A DNA stretch of 64,000 nt from Mariniradius saccharolyticus AK6 (GTDB taxonomy: Bacteria > Bacteroidota > Bacteroidia > Cytophagales > Cyclobacteriaceae): positions 1 through 64,000 of the forward strand of contig NZ_AMZY02000003.1 in the NCBI RefSeq assembly GCF_000330725.2, read 5' to 3'. The translations under genes and the position numbers were made by a program. Position 1 is the stretch's first letter. Every line of letters begins with the position of its first letter. The notes under the pieces were generated by a model, which was given only the letters and a program-made list of their open reading frames with translations, made no database searches and was not told the DNA's origin. Shown here one piece after another: positions 17,424-25,160 of the stretch.

Positions 17424-18530
17424 ATGTTTAATTTATTCAAGAAAAAGAAAGACGAACCAAAAAAGGGAGACCAGTACCTATCGCTCAAAGTACGCGAGGT
17501 GGTGAAGGAAACTCCCGATACGGTGACGATATATTTTGAGCAACCAGAACCTTATCTGGACTACAAGCCTGGGCAATACTTGACCGTGATTCTTGAGATC
17601 GAAGGGAAGGAAGTACGACGGTCCTATAGCCTTTGTACATCGCCTTTTGTCGATCCACATCCCGGCATTACCGTCAAGCGTGTCGACAAAGGACTGGTCT
17701 CCAACTATCTCAATGACCATATTCGCCCTGGCAAGACGATCAATATCATGAAGCCCTTGGGTAATTTCACCTTGGATTTTCATTCCAAAAACGCCCGTCA
17801 GCTTGTCATGATTGCCGGCGGCAGCGGTATCACGCCGATCATGGGCATCGCCAAATCCCTGTTGATCAACGAGCCCCAATCCAAAGTAAGTCTTTTGTTT
17901 TGCAGCCGATCAGAAGAAGGGATTATTTTCAAAAAAGCACTCGAAAACTTGGAGGCGCAATACGGGCCAAGATTTCAGGTTACCCACCAGCTTTCAAAGC
18001 CCTCCGCTTCGTGGACCGGACCCAAAGGCCGTCTCAACCATACCGTTTTGAGCAAATATTTTGATTCAGCAATTGACAAAAACGCAGAGGCCACGCACTT
18101 TTTTCTGTGTGGGCCCGAAGGCATGATGGAAATCGCCTTGGACTTGCTGGCGGAACGCAAGGAAAATCCGGAGCGTATCCACAAGGAAAGTTTCTACACT
18201 GACCTTGATGCGAAGGAGAAATCCATGCAGGCTTCCGGCCAGTTGGCACCGGCATTGACAAGGGATATAGAGGTGGTATTGGAAGGAAAAACCCATCACT
18301 TTGATGTACCTGCCGGAAAGACAATTTTGGAGGCTGGTTTGGATAAGGATTTGGATATGCCCTACAGTTGCCAAAGCGGCCTTTGCACCGCTTGCCGTGG
18401 CCGTTTGGTTTCCGGTAAAGTCGATATGATCGAAGACGCGGGATTGAGCCCAAGTGAAATCGCACAAGGCTACATCCTCTGCTGTTCCTCCAAACCCGCA
18501 AGTGACAATATCAAAATCATCATCGAATAA
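17424..18530 (+). CDS. ferredoxin-NADP reductase-like flavoprotein with C-terminal 2Fe-2S domain (PaaE type)
   Basis: 368 residues from the ATG at 17424. The order is an FAD-binding barrel (KPGQYLTV, RRSYSLCTSP), an NAD-binding domain (MIAGGSGITPIMGIAKS and FLCGPEGMM), then a plant-type ferredoxin domain with Cys spacing CQSGLCTACRG and a last Cys in YILCCS. This matches the reductase subunit of phenylacetyl-CoA epoxidase and related class IA oxygenases, passing electrons from NAD(P)H through FAD to the iron-sulphur centre. No oxygenase genes are nearby, so its partner is unknown; a general role is possible. The promoter box at 17374 supports this start. The gene is followed after 40 bases by a small membrane protein. 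Confidence 0.92.
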   Translation: MFNLFKKKKDEPKKGDQYLSLKVREVVKETPDTVTIYFEQPEPYLDYKPGQYLTVILEIEGKEVRRSYSLCTSPFVDPHPGITVKRVDKGLVSNYLNDHIRPGKTINIMKPLGNFTLDFHSKNARQLVMIAGGSGITPIMGIAKSLLINEPQSKVSLLFCSRSEEGIIFKKALENLEAQYGPRFQVTHQLSKPSASWTGPKGRLNHTVLSKYFDSAIDKNAEATHFFLCGPEGMMEIALDLLAERKENPERIHKESFYTDLDAKEKSMQASGQLAPALTRDIEVVLEGKTHHFDVPAGKTILEAGLDKDLDMPYSCQSGLCTACRGRLVSGKVDMIEDAGLSPSEIAQGYILCCSSKPASDNIKIIIE

Positions 18531-18570
18531 GGCTTTGGAATATCCCAATTTGAGAAAAATCTATGAATCG

Positions 18571-19026
18571 ATGGAGCAAAAGGTTCTTTTGCTCATCATT
18601 CTTCCGTTGCCTGTTTTTGGGTTTGTGTACTTGTATTCACAGCGGCGGCTATTTGAAATCAACCTGCCGGAATTGTCAAGCTGGTGGGAATCTTTCTTGT
18701 TGGGGATGTTGACGATACTGCTGCTGTTCCAATGGTACTTTATCCGTACTGCAATTAAGGATATTCTAAATCAGGACTTGTCATTGGAAGAGCGCATGGT
18801 GGCCTATGGACAAAAGACGTTGCTGAGGTTTTGGATTTTGTTTGCATCGGCGATTTTGTCGGCAGCAGGATTGTTGCTTTTCGACCATGCGATCTTCACG
18901 GTGACTTTTGCCATTACTCTTGTAATGCTGTCGATCGCAAAACCTTCGCCCCACCGAGTGGTTCGCATCCTAAAGCTAAAAGGAGAAGAAAAGGAAGCGG
19001 TGATGGATTTGCGGAGGAAGGGGTAG
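18571..19026 (+). CDS. small membrane protein of unknown function
   Basis: 151 residues from the ATG at 18571. Four hydrophobic segments can be seen: LLLIILPLPVFGFVYLY, LLGMLTILLLFQWYFI, LLRFWILFASAILSAAGLLL and FTVTFAITLVMLS. The C-terminus is charged (RILKLKGEEKEAVMDLRR) and should face the cytoplasm. No family is recognised. The frame is open back to 18454 inside the reductase gene, but that portion looks like an overlap artefact. It is probably co-transcribed with the reductase; a terminator follows. Confidence 0.7.
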   Translation: MEQKVLLLIILPLPVFGFVYLYSQRRLFEINLPELSSWWESFLLGMLTILLLFQWYFIRTAIKDILNQDLSLEERMVAYGQKTLLRFWILFASAILSAAGLLLFDHAIFTVTFAITLVMLSIAKPSPHRVVRILKLKGEEKEAVMDLRRKG

Positions 19027-19034
19027 TGCGGTTG

Positions 19035-19059
19035 TCCTTAAGTTTATAGGATTTTTTTT
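19035..19059 (+). terminator. probable rho-independent terminator
   Basis: TCCTTAA pairs with TTATAGGA (one bulged T) and runs into eight T, 9 bases after the stop of the membrane-protein gene. Confidence 0.55.
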
Positions 19060-19262
19060 AGACCTGTTTATTCAATTTATTGCCCATTGTGAGTTGGCAG
19101 AGGTCAGTTACAGTATGCAGCGCAGGTCTGACGATTGGTTTATTGACAGTCACTCAATAAAGTTGGAAGGGGAGGAAATTGTAGCAAACTAGAAATCAGC
19201 AAATTTCAACCGCGCGATTCTTTGTACTTTGTACCTGGTACTTTTCACAACTTCCCCCAATC

Positions 19263-19592
19263 TCAAACCTCACCGCTCGCCACATCATGCCGCTTGGGAA
19301 TTTCCGGATTCAAGAAGGTAAAGCCCCTTGCCTCGGCTTCATCCACAAAGTCCACCTGCATACCCATGAGGAACATCAGGTGCTTTTTTTCTATCAGCAC
19401 AGGAATGCCGCCGATTTCGAACTGCTCGTCGCCCGCCTTGGCCTTGTCAAATCCGAGTAGGTAGGACATGCCCCCGCAGCCACCTCCCTTTACACCGACC
19501 CGGAGCGCGTAGTCGGTAGGGATATTTTTGTTGGCCATGATGTACCGGATTTCGGATTGGGCTTTTTCGGTGATTTGAATGGGAATCATCAT
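19263..19592 (-). CDS. IscA/HesB-type iron-sulphur cluster assembly accessory protein lacking the C-terminal CxC
   Basis: 109 residues from the ATG at 19592. The A-type carrier fold is clear: ITEKAQSEIRYIM, LRVGVKGGGCGGMSYLLGFD with the first conserved Cys, and VDFVDEAEARGFTFLNP. In classical IscA, ErpA and SufA the chain ends with two more Cys (CxC) that bind the cluster; here the tail is IPKRHDVASGEV with no Cys. Family members hand Fe-S clusters to apo-proteins. With one Cys left, cluster binding would need a dimer interface or other ligands. A promoter box at 19637-19644 overlaps the alternative upstream ATG (19649), so the inner ATG is chosen. It stands alone, divergent from the next gene. 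Confidence 0.87.
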   Translation of the reverse strand: MMIPIQITEKAQSEIRYIMANKNIPTDYALRVGVKGGGCGGMSYLLGFDKAKAGDEQFEIGGIPVLIEKKHLMFLMGMQVDFVDEAEARGFTFLNPEIPKRHDVASGEV

Positions 19593-19636
19593 ATTGCCAA
19601 AATGGAAAATTGCTGCGGCTGGTTCATTTTTCGGAG

Positions 19637-19644
19637 CAAAAATA
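19637..19644 (-). promoter_or_regulatory. predicted -7 promoter box of the IscA-like gene
   Basis: TATTTTTG on the minus strand, an exact TAnnTTTG match, 44 bases upstream of the ATG at 19592. Confidence 0.42.
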
Positions 19645-19699
19645 TCCATTCGCGAAGTTTTTTGATGGGGATATTTTCAGATATTCGAAACAAATTCGA

Positions 19700-20227
19700 A
19701 TGATTATGGAGTTTTTAGCTGATTTGTTGAAGATCGTATTGCCCGCGGGATTGGTCATCTATGGCATGTACCTGACCATCATGTCTTTCATGAAAAAGGA
19801 GCGGGAAAAGATGGCCGTTGAACTCAAAACAGCCAACAATCAGATCATCACCCCGCTGAGGATTCAGGCAGGGGAGAGGCTTTGCCTGCTGTTGGAGCGC
19901 ATCACACCCAACAATCTGGTCCGTCGGATCAACAATCCAGAGTATTCGGCAAGGGAATTCTACGGGCAACTCCTTCACGAAGTCCGCGAGGAGTTCAACC
20001 ATAACCTTTCCCAGCAAGTATACTTCTCTGACGAGACTTGGGAAGGTGTGCGGCGCGCGGTCGAAAGTGTAGTGACCATCATCAACACGGCGATGCAGGA
20101 CATGCCCGAGGAGGCGCGTGGCATCGAACTGGCCAGGAGGATTTTCCAAATCTCCCTTGACCAGAAAAATGACGCGATCCAAATGGCGCTCAAGGAAGTG
20201 AAATCTGAAATCAGGGTGTTTTTCTAA
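19700..20227 (+). CDS. conserved membrane-anchored protein of unknown function
   Basis: 175 residues starting at ATG 19700 (a second ATG follows at 19706). One N-terminal membrane helix (LLKIVLPAGLVIYGMYLTI) is followed by a short basic stretch and a helical cytoplasmic domain with QIITPLRIQAGERLCLLLERI and LLHEVREEFNHNLSQQVY. I have the impression of a protein common in Bacteroidota but cannot give a function. It ends six bases before the YkvA-like gene, so they are most likely co-transcribed and perhaps act together at the membrane. Confidence 0.78.
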   Translation: MIMEFLADLLKIVLPAGLVIYGMYLTIMSFMKKEREKMAVELKTANNQIITPLRIQAGERLCLLLERITPNNLVRRINNPEYSAREFYGQLLHEVREEFNHNLSQQVYFSDETWEGVRRAVESVVTIINTAMQDMPEEARGIELARRIFQISLDQKNDAIQMALKEVKSEIRVFF

Positions 20228-20233
20228 AGGCTG

Positions 20234-20650
20234 ATGGAAAATCTGGACGAAAAGAAAGAGGGCTTCTTGGATCGGGCCAAAATGCTCTACCTCAAGAAAG
20301 CACAGGAGATCGCAGGCGAGGAGAGCAAGCTTCGCAAGCTGTTGAAGAATGTAGCCGAGAAGTTGGATCGGTTGGCCCACCATCCCAAGGTGCAGGCGGT
20401 CATCGAACCAGTCAAGATTTTCAAAAGGATGATCCAAGCCCATATGAACGGCAGTCACAAGGTATCGGCCAAGTCGCTTGTATTGATGGTATTGGGATTG
20501 GTGTATTTCCTTTCGCCAATTGACGTGATTCCCGATTTCCTGCCTGGCTTAGGGTTTACGGACGATCTTTCGGTGATCTTGGCCGTTTTCCATGCCATCA
20601 AACATGAAGTGGATGATTTTCTCGCATGGGAAAAACAGGCAACGAAGTAA
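20234..20650 (+). CDS. YkvA family protein (DUF1232)
   Basis: 138 residues. The DUF1232 core YFLSPIDVIPDFLPGLGFTD is present near residue 95, forming a hydrophobic hairpin; the N-terminal 60 residues are charged and helical. The family is widespread with no known reaction. It follows the preceding gene by six bases. The next gene begins 20 bases after its stop. Confidence 0.9.
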   Translation: MENLDEKKEGFLDRAKMLYLKKAQEIAGEESKLRKLLKNVAEKLDRLAHHPKVQAVIEPVKIFKRMIQAHMNGSHKVSAKSLVLMVLGLVYFLSPIDVIPDFLPGLGFTDDLSVILAVFHAIKHEVDDFLAWEKQATK

Positions 20651-20670
20651 CAATTTTCAACCCCCACACT

Positions 20671-21387
20671 ATGAAGAGAATCGCTTTCTTGGCAGGAACA
20701 TCGGGTTTGATTGGGATGCAGCTGCTGCACCAATTGCTCAAAAATACCGATTACGACTATGTCATCTCCGTAGGCCGCCGGAAACTGGCCCTCAAGCATG
20801 ACAAGCTCGTTCAGGTCGAAGGGGATTTCTCCAAAATCCAGCACTGGGACTTGGAATCCAAACTCCGCGCCGAGGATTTGGGAGGAGTTTTCTTCCCGAT
20901 TTGGGAGGCAATCAGGACTAGAAGTGCTGAGATACACGCGTTTTGTTCACTCGGTACCACCATCAAAGTCGCTGGTTCCAAAGAAAAATTTCGGGAAATC
21001 GACCATGACTACGTGGTCTTGTTCGCCCAATGGACCCATACTTTGGGCGCTTCCAAGTTCCTGTATGTCTCTGCTATGGGTGCCAATCCGGCATCTTCGA
21101 TTTTTTACAACCAAGTCAAAGGCGAAGTGGAGGAGGACCTCAAGCTCATTCCATTCGATTACTTAGGGCTTTTCCAACCTTCCTTACTGTTGGGAAACAG
21201 GAAAGAGTTCAGGTTTGGGGAAGAAGTCGCCAAGATTGTCACCAAGCCGATGGTTTGGCTGAAATTGGCCCCCAAGTACCGACCCATTTACGACCACCAA
21301 GTGGCGAAGGCTATGATTTCCTATGCGCTCGCTACCAAGTCGGCCAAGGTAGAAGTGGTGCCTTCCAAAGACATGCAAAAATTCTGA
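20671..21387 (+). CDS. NAD(P)-binding Rossmann-fold oxidoreductase (atypical SDR)
   Basis: 238 residues from the ATG at 20671. The nucleotide-binding glycine motif is LAGTSGLIGMQLL. Further on are FCSLGTTIKVAGSKEKF and KFLYVSAMGANPASSIFYNQVKGEVEEDL, which together resemble the HTATIP2/YbjT group of atypical short-chain dehydrogenases with a YxxxK-like site. Substrate unknown. Its stop is followed by the dtd start after two bases, so the two are one transcript. Confidence 0.85.
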   Translation: MKRIAFLAGTSGLIGMQLLHQLLKNTDYDYVISVGRRKLALKHDKLVQVEGDFSKIQHWDLESKLRAEDLGGVFFPIWEAIRTRSAEIHAFCSLGTTIKVAGSKEKFREIDHDYVVLFAQWTHTLGASKFLYVSAMGANPASSIFYNQVKGEVEEDLKLIPFDYLGLFQPSLLLGNRKEFRFGEEVAKIVTKPMVWLKLAPKYRPIYDHQVAKAMISYALATKSAKVEVVPSKDMQKF

Positions 21388-21389
21388 CC

Positions 21390-21842
21390 ATGATTGTCGT
21401 CATTCAGCGCGTTTCCGAATCCTCCGTCCGCATCGATGGCAAAGTGAAAGGTGAAATCGGCGTGGGTCTGATGGTGCTTTTGGGCATCGAGGATGCCGAT
21501 ACCCAAGAGGACATCGATTGGCTGAGCAAAAAGCTGGTAAATCTCCGCGTGTTTCCCGATGAAAACGGCGCCATGAACAAAAGCATCCTCGAAGCCGGAG
21601 GTGATATTTTGTTGATCAGCCAGTTTACGCTGCATGCAAGTACCAAAAAGGGAAACAGGCCTACCTATATCAAGGCCGCCAAGCCGGATTTTGCCATTCC
21701 GATGTATGAGAAGTTTATTTTGGCGACCGAAAAGGAACTTGGAAAAAGTATTCAAACGGGAGAATTCGGGGCTGATATGAAGGTCGCTTTGGTCAATGAC
21801 GGTCCTGTCACGATCATCATCGATTCCAAAAACCGTGTTTAG
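21390..21842 (+). CDS. dtd: D-aminoacyl-tRNA deacylase
   Basis: 150 residues. The two active-site motifs of DTD are present: SQFTLHA (SQxTL, near residue 78) and NDGPVTI (the GP-containing motif near the C-terminus). The enzyme removes D-amino acids, and glycine from tRNA-Ala, wrongly loaded on tRNA. N-terminus IVVIQRVSESSVRIDGK is canonical. It begins two bases after the oxidoreductase gene. A long frame that overlaps upstream sequence (to 21030) is an artefact. Confidence 0.96.
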   Translation: MIVVIQRVSESSVRIDGKVKGEIGVGLMVLLGIEDADTQEDIDWLSKKLVNLRVFPDENGAMNKSILEAGGDILLISQFTLHASTKKGNRPTYIKAAKPDFAIPMYEKFILATEKELGKSIQTGEFGADMKVALVNDGPVTIIIDSKNRV

Positions 21843-21879
21843 ATTCAGATTTCTAACATTGTAAAAAACCAAAACAGTA

Positions 21880-23442
21880 TTGAACGACGCGCCATTGGTC
21901 AGCATCCATCAGGCCACCGTCCGAAAAATGGACAAGGTGGTGTTCGAGTCCTTGGATTTCGAGTGGAAACGCGGGCAGCATTGGGCGATTATCGGACAGA
22001 CTGGTTTGCAGATGACGGTTTTTTTGGAAACCATCCTCGGCCGGGCGATGGTGACGGCGGGAGAAGTAACCCGACTATTTGCCGCTGATTACCATGCCGC
22101 CATGCAAGCTGCGGGCAAAGTCCATTCGTTCCGGGATTTGATCGCCATCGTTTCGCAGCAATACCCCTTCCGCAACAAATCCAACCTTCAGAATTTCTAC
22201 TATCAGCAGCGGTTCAATTCCATGGACTCGGAGGACGCGCTTTCCGTGCGGGAATACCTGCACCAAAGCGAAACGAGGCTCCCAGGATTTTGGAATTTGG
22301 AAAAGGTCTTGGATTTGATGCGTCTTGACTATTTGGCAGATAAATCCCTCCTGAAGCTTTCCAATGGCGAAACCCGTCGCTTGGCGATTGCTTTGGCGTT
22401 GCTGAAAAATCCCCGTTTGTTGCTCCTAGACCAACCGCTGACTGGATTGGATGTGGATGCGAGAAAGGATTTCCCAAGGGTTTTGAACAAAATCATCGCC
22501 TCAGGCATCCACGTCATCATGAGTACGCATAGCGATGAGATTCCCGAAGGCATTACCGACGTCGCGATCCTTGGCAGCAGGCAGATCGAGAAACAGCTGA
22601 AAGCCGTGGACTTTGTACCGACCCATGCGGCGAATAATCCCCTGAATGGTCCTACCAACGACTTGCTTCGAAAGCTGATTTCGCCCAATTCTCCCGCAAG
22701 TTCCGAGGAAATCATCCGCTTGGAGGGGGTAGAGGTCAGTTATGCCGGGCAAAAGATCCTGGATAGCGTGACTTGGACCGTGCGAAGCGGTGAACATTGG
22801 TTGCTGCGTGGCGCCAACGGTGCCGGGAAATCCACGCTGCTGAGTTTGATTTTGGGAGAAAATCCCCAAGCCTATGCCAATGATATCTGGCTTTTTGGAC
22901 GGAAAAGGGGAACAGGCGAAAGTATCTGGGATATCAAGAGGCAACTTGGATTTGTTGCACCGGAGTTGGCGCGGTTTTTCCCCAGCAACCAGACCGTGAT
23001 GAAGGTCCTACTTTCCGGTTTTTTTGATACGATGGGCCTGTTTCGGAAGCCATCTCCCGCACAAGAACAATTGGGAATGGAATGGCTGGAGTTTTTGGGA
23101 TTGGCAGATCGTGCCAATAAGCTCTTTGGCCAGCTTTCGCTCGAGCAGCAGCGCTTTGTGCTATTGGCGCGGGCGGTGATCAAAAAGCCCAAGCTGCTGG
23201 TACTCGATGAGGCTGCCCAAGGCATGGATGAATTGCAACGACGGGTATTCCGACAGCTGTTGGATGCGATTTGTGGGATTTTGCCGCTGGCTTTGGTCTA
23301 TGTCAGCCATTACGAGGAAGACGTCCCCGACTGCGTGGACAAGGTACTCGTGCTGGAAAGTGGGAGGGTGAAGGGAAGTTTTTTGAGGGGGCGGCAAGGT
23401 TCGGGCAAATTTGGAGTTTGGCGGGGTGCTAAGGATTATTAA
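21880..23442 (+). CDS. ModF-like twin ATP-binding-cassette protein with asymmetric ATP sites
   Basis: 520 residues, two ABC domains and no membrane part. The segment GESIWDIKRQLGFV and the overall order match E. coli ModF (PhrA). Domain 1 (about 1-245): the Walker A is GQTGLQMT, lacking the GK of GxxGxGKS/T; Walker B ends LLLLDQP, with Gln in place of the catalytic Glu; but its signature LSNGE is good. Domain 2 (about 285-520): Walker A GANGAGKST and Walker B LLVLDEA are intact, but the signature is LSLEQ. H-loop His residues are present in both (STHSDE, VSHYEE). The start codon appears to be TTG at 21880; the first ATG (21928) would cut into the first strand. Such proteins are cytoplasmic; a role in molybdate handling is only by homology. 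Confidence 0.87.
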   Translation: MNDAPLVSIHQATVRKMDKVVFESLDFEWKRGQHWAIIGQTGLQMTVFLETILGRAMVTAGEVTRLFAADYHAAMQAAGKVHSFRDLIAIVSQQYPFRNKSNLQNFYYQQRFNSMDSEDALSVREYLHQSETRLPGFWNLEKVLDLMRLDYLADKSLLKLSNGETRRLAIALALLKNPRLLLLDQPLTGLDVDARKDFPRVLNKIIASGIHVIMSTHSDEIPEGITDVAILGSRQIEKQLKAVDFVPTHAANNPLNGPTNDLLRKLISPNSPASSEEIIRLEGVEVSYAGQKILDSVTWTVRSGEHWLLRGANGAGKSTLLSLILGENPQAYANDIWLFGRKRGTGESIWDIKRQLGFVAPELARFFPSNQTVMKVLLSGFFDTMGLFRKPSPAQEQLGMEWLEFLGLADRANKLFGQLSLEQQRFVLLARAVIKKPKLLVLDEAAQGMDELQRRVFRQLLDAICGILPLALVYVSHYEEDVPDCVDKVLVLESGRVKGSFLRGRQGSGKFGVWRGAKDY

Positions 23443-23675
23443 AATAGGAGTTCGGAATTGAAAATTTCAATCATGCGAAAAGATGAGTGATTACGTCCAG
23501 AGGTAAATTATTACAGGTTTATTGTAATTGATAAGGCGTGAAGAGTGTTTAATGCGGCTTCGATGAAAACGATTATTTTTTTGCAAGGACCATTGGAGCA
23601 AAAACGTTTTGAAAATTGTTAGAAAATGGTTTTTATTAAAATTTGAAATCAATTCCTCCATAATAACTTCATTAT

Positions 23676-24008
23676 ATGGTATACCCTATTCTTTGGATAG
23701 TGCTGTCCTTTATCATTGCATACTACGGGAAAAGTAGGAAAATCGGATTTTTGGTAGCCTTGATTGTTTCTATGATTTTCAGTCCCTTGATTGGTGCTAT
23801 AGTTGTATCACTCTCTGAAAAAAACACTGAGACGGCGATGAAATTGAAAATTTCAAGGGATGCTAATTTGATTACAGAAGACGAATATCAAAATTCACTT
23901 AGAAAATTAATTCCGAATCAAAAAGATCAAGCAGATACAAATCGAGGGTACTTAGCAATTGCGGCCATCATTGTTTTGTTGTTTATCTTAATCAGGTGCG
24001 TTAATTGA
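23676..24008 (+). CDS. small membrane protein with SHOCT-like segment
   Basis: 110 residues. Two N-terminal hydrophobic segments (YPILWIVLSFIIAYYG, IGFLVALIVSMIFSPLIG) and one at the C-terminus (YLAIAAIIVLLFILIRCV). Between them lies ISRDANLITEDEYQNSLRKL, which resembles the SHOCT oligomerisation motif (aNLITEdEYq pattern). The gene is more AT-rich than its neighbours and lies at the edge of the decayed region. Function unknown. Confidence 0.7.
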   Translation: MVYPILWIVLSFIIAYYGKSRKIGFLVALIVSMIFSPLIGAIVVSLSEKNTETAMKLKISRDANLITEDEYQNSLRKLIPNQKDQADTNRGYLAIAAIIVLLFILIRCVN

Positions 24009-24364
24009 CGCATTTGTTTTGCTTAAAGATTTTTAAGTCTTTTGTTTCAGTTGAATCAAAAAGTGAATTTGGGTTGCATTTCTCCTCAAGTAGGGCGTAG
24101 AACGGCGAAGACACTTAGCATATCCTTATTTTTTCCGCGGATGTGGCTGGCTTGTTCTACGATTATGAATTTGTGATTAATTTTGTTAGGCATTGTATTT
24201 AATACAAGTACTAGCGGGTTATTGCCAATTGTTGTTGATATAAGCTTGTAATTGCAATTTCCGTCCAGGCACCGCAAAAAGCCTAAATTCGCCAAGGATA
24301 GTCTTGGTGTTTATTGTTTTTCTGCGTTGTCCCCATCAAATCAATCTTACCGAGTAGCTGAGAA
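24009..24364 (+). other. intergenic stretch without recognised genes
   Basis: 356 bases, AT-rich. Open frames here (for example one on the minus strand at 24086-24295) show no recognisable motif. A 15-base palindrome, TTGTATT-T-AATACAA at 24193-24207, is the only structure seen; it could be an operator but there is no gene to assign it to. Confidence 0.5.
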
Positions 24365-24739
24365 ATGAGAACAAGAATTAGGATCGGTCCCTTAACTTTT
24401 GGGAAAAGTGGAGTTAGACTCAGTTCTTGGTGGGGAGGTACTGGTTTTTCAATTCCATTATTCAATCGAAATGCTGGTTCATTTGGGAAAATAAAACTGT
24501 GGATATTTAGTTTTTTCTTTCGAAGTAAAACGAGGCCTTCGAGAAATCAAGAAAGAGATCCTGCAAAGTTACCAGGATCAAGAAATTCTGGCCGACATGC
24601 ATAGGAGCCATGGTCAACTGAAGCGGATAAAAGATTGGTCTATCTGTTCCACAGGGGAAGAACGATTAAAGAGCTGAGTGATATTTTTGGCAGGTCGCCC
24701 GGTGCAATTCGTTCTCGGCTTAATAAATTGATTTTTTAA
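24365..24739 (+). pseudogene. frameshifted remnant of a protein with DUF4236-like N-terminus and HTH-like C-terminus
   Basis: Three pieces in the same orientation make sense only if two frame changes are allowed. Frame 1 from ATG 24365 gives RIRIGPLTFGKSGVRLSSWW and GTGFSIPLFNRNAG, resembling the start of DUF4236 proteins. Near the T-run around 24515 the sense passes to the +1 frame (EIKKEILQSYQDQEILADMH). Between 24603 and 24610 it returns to the first frame, past an in-frame TAG at 24602, giving WSTEADKRLVYLFHRGRTIK then ELSDIFGRSPGAIRSRLNKL and a TAA at 24737. The last piece looks like a helix-turn-helix of the type found at the end of some bacterial proteins. Either the gene is dead or the assembly has two indels. 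Confidence 0.6.
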
Positions 24740-24881
24740 TAGTATGTGCTACATGAAGGAATAGAGTTAATAAGACTCTAGGCGCATCTTCACACTCGGG
24801 TGATGTTTGGCGTACTAGTAAGGCATAAAATTGGATTTTTTTCTTCTGTTCCCGAATAAACAACCTTAGTTGATTCCGAGG

Positions 24882-24945
24882 TGACTCATGTCGGCTTTTT
24901 ATTGACTCATGTTGGTTCGAAGGAGAATCACGTCGGCTTTTTTTA
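24882..24945 (+). repeat. three imperfect direct repeats, possible remnant of an IS end
   Basis: Copies begin at 24882 (TGACTCATGTCGGCTTTTT), 24904 (TGACTCATGTTGG) and 24927 (AATCACGTCGGCTTTTTTT). Spacing is about 22 bases. Several repeats of this kind at an element end are a known feature of IS21-family insertion sequences, but no transposase gene is present, so the link is only a guess. Confidence 0.45.
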
Positions 24946-25033
24946 CCACCTGTTTGGTTTTTGATAAAGTCTGATAGTCGACACTAAAGGATATCGAATT
25001 CATGAAATCGCTAATTCCTTTCTTGCCATCCTC

Positions 25034-25083
25034 TCACCCCACATCCCGTTCATCCGTCGGCACGGAAATGATTTCCTTGAATT
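25034..25083 (-). pseudogene. 50-bp duplicate of the 3' end of the metallophosphatase gene
   Basis: These 50 bases equal 30701-30750 with one mismatch (25064, G for T). On the minus strand they encode the last residues of that phosphatase, FKEIISVPTDERDVG, and its stop codon; the mismatch is silent. Similarity stops abruptly on both sides, and a TAA precedes the copy in frame. It is a relic of a second gene copy or of a recombination event. Confidence 0.8.
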
Positions 25084-25106
25084 ACACACCAGTTTGGATG
25101 CTTCTT

Positions 25107-25138
25107 TTTGATCTATTTTATTTGAAAAATTATCTTTA
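25107..25138 (+). promoter_or_regulatory. predicted promoter of the 25161 membrane-protein gene
   Basis: TTTG (25107-25110), a 20-base spacer, then TATCTTTA (25131-25138), 7 of 8 to TAnnTTTG. The start of transcription would be near 25144, about 17 bases before the ATG. Confidence 0.45.
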
Positions 25139-25160
25139 TCACAAAGTAAACTAGCTTGTT

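Larger units (their letters stand above)
24740..25160 (+). other. intergenic decayed region
   Basis: 421 bases without a credible gene. It holds three imperfect copies of a short direct repeat (24882-24945), a 50-base copy of the 3' end of the phosphatase gene (25034-25083) and, at its right end, a promoter for the next gene. The mixture suggests past insertion and deletion events. Confidence 0.6.

Noticed and set aside
19221-19234. TTTGTAC repeated twice in tandem
   Set aside because: Very short simple sequence; no array or other copies in the window.
21030-21389. Long upstream extension of the dtd frame
   Set aside because: Overlaps the oxidoreductase gene in another frame; dtd homologues begin at the ATG at 21390.
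24086-24295. 69-codon minus-strand frame in the gap before the pseudogene
   Set aside because: No motif, and set in a decayed AT-rich stretch.
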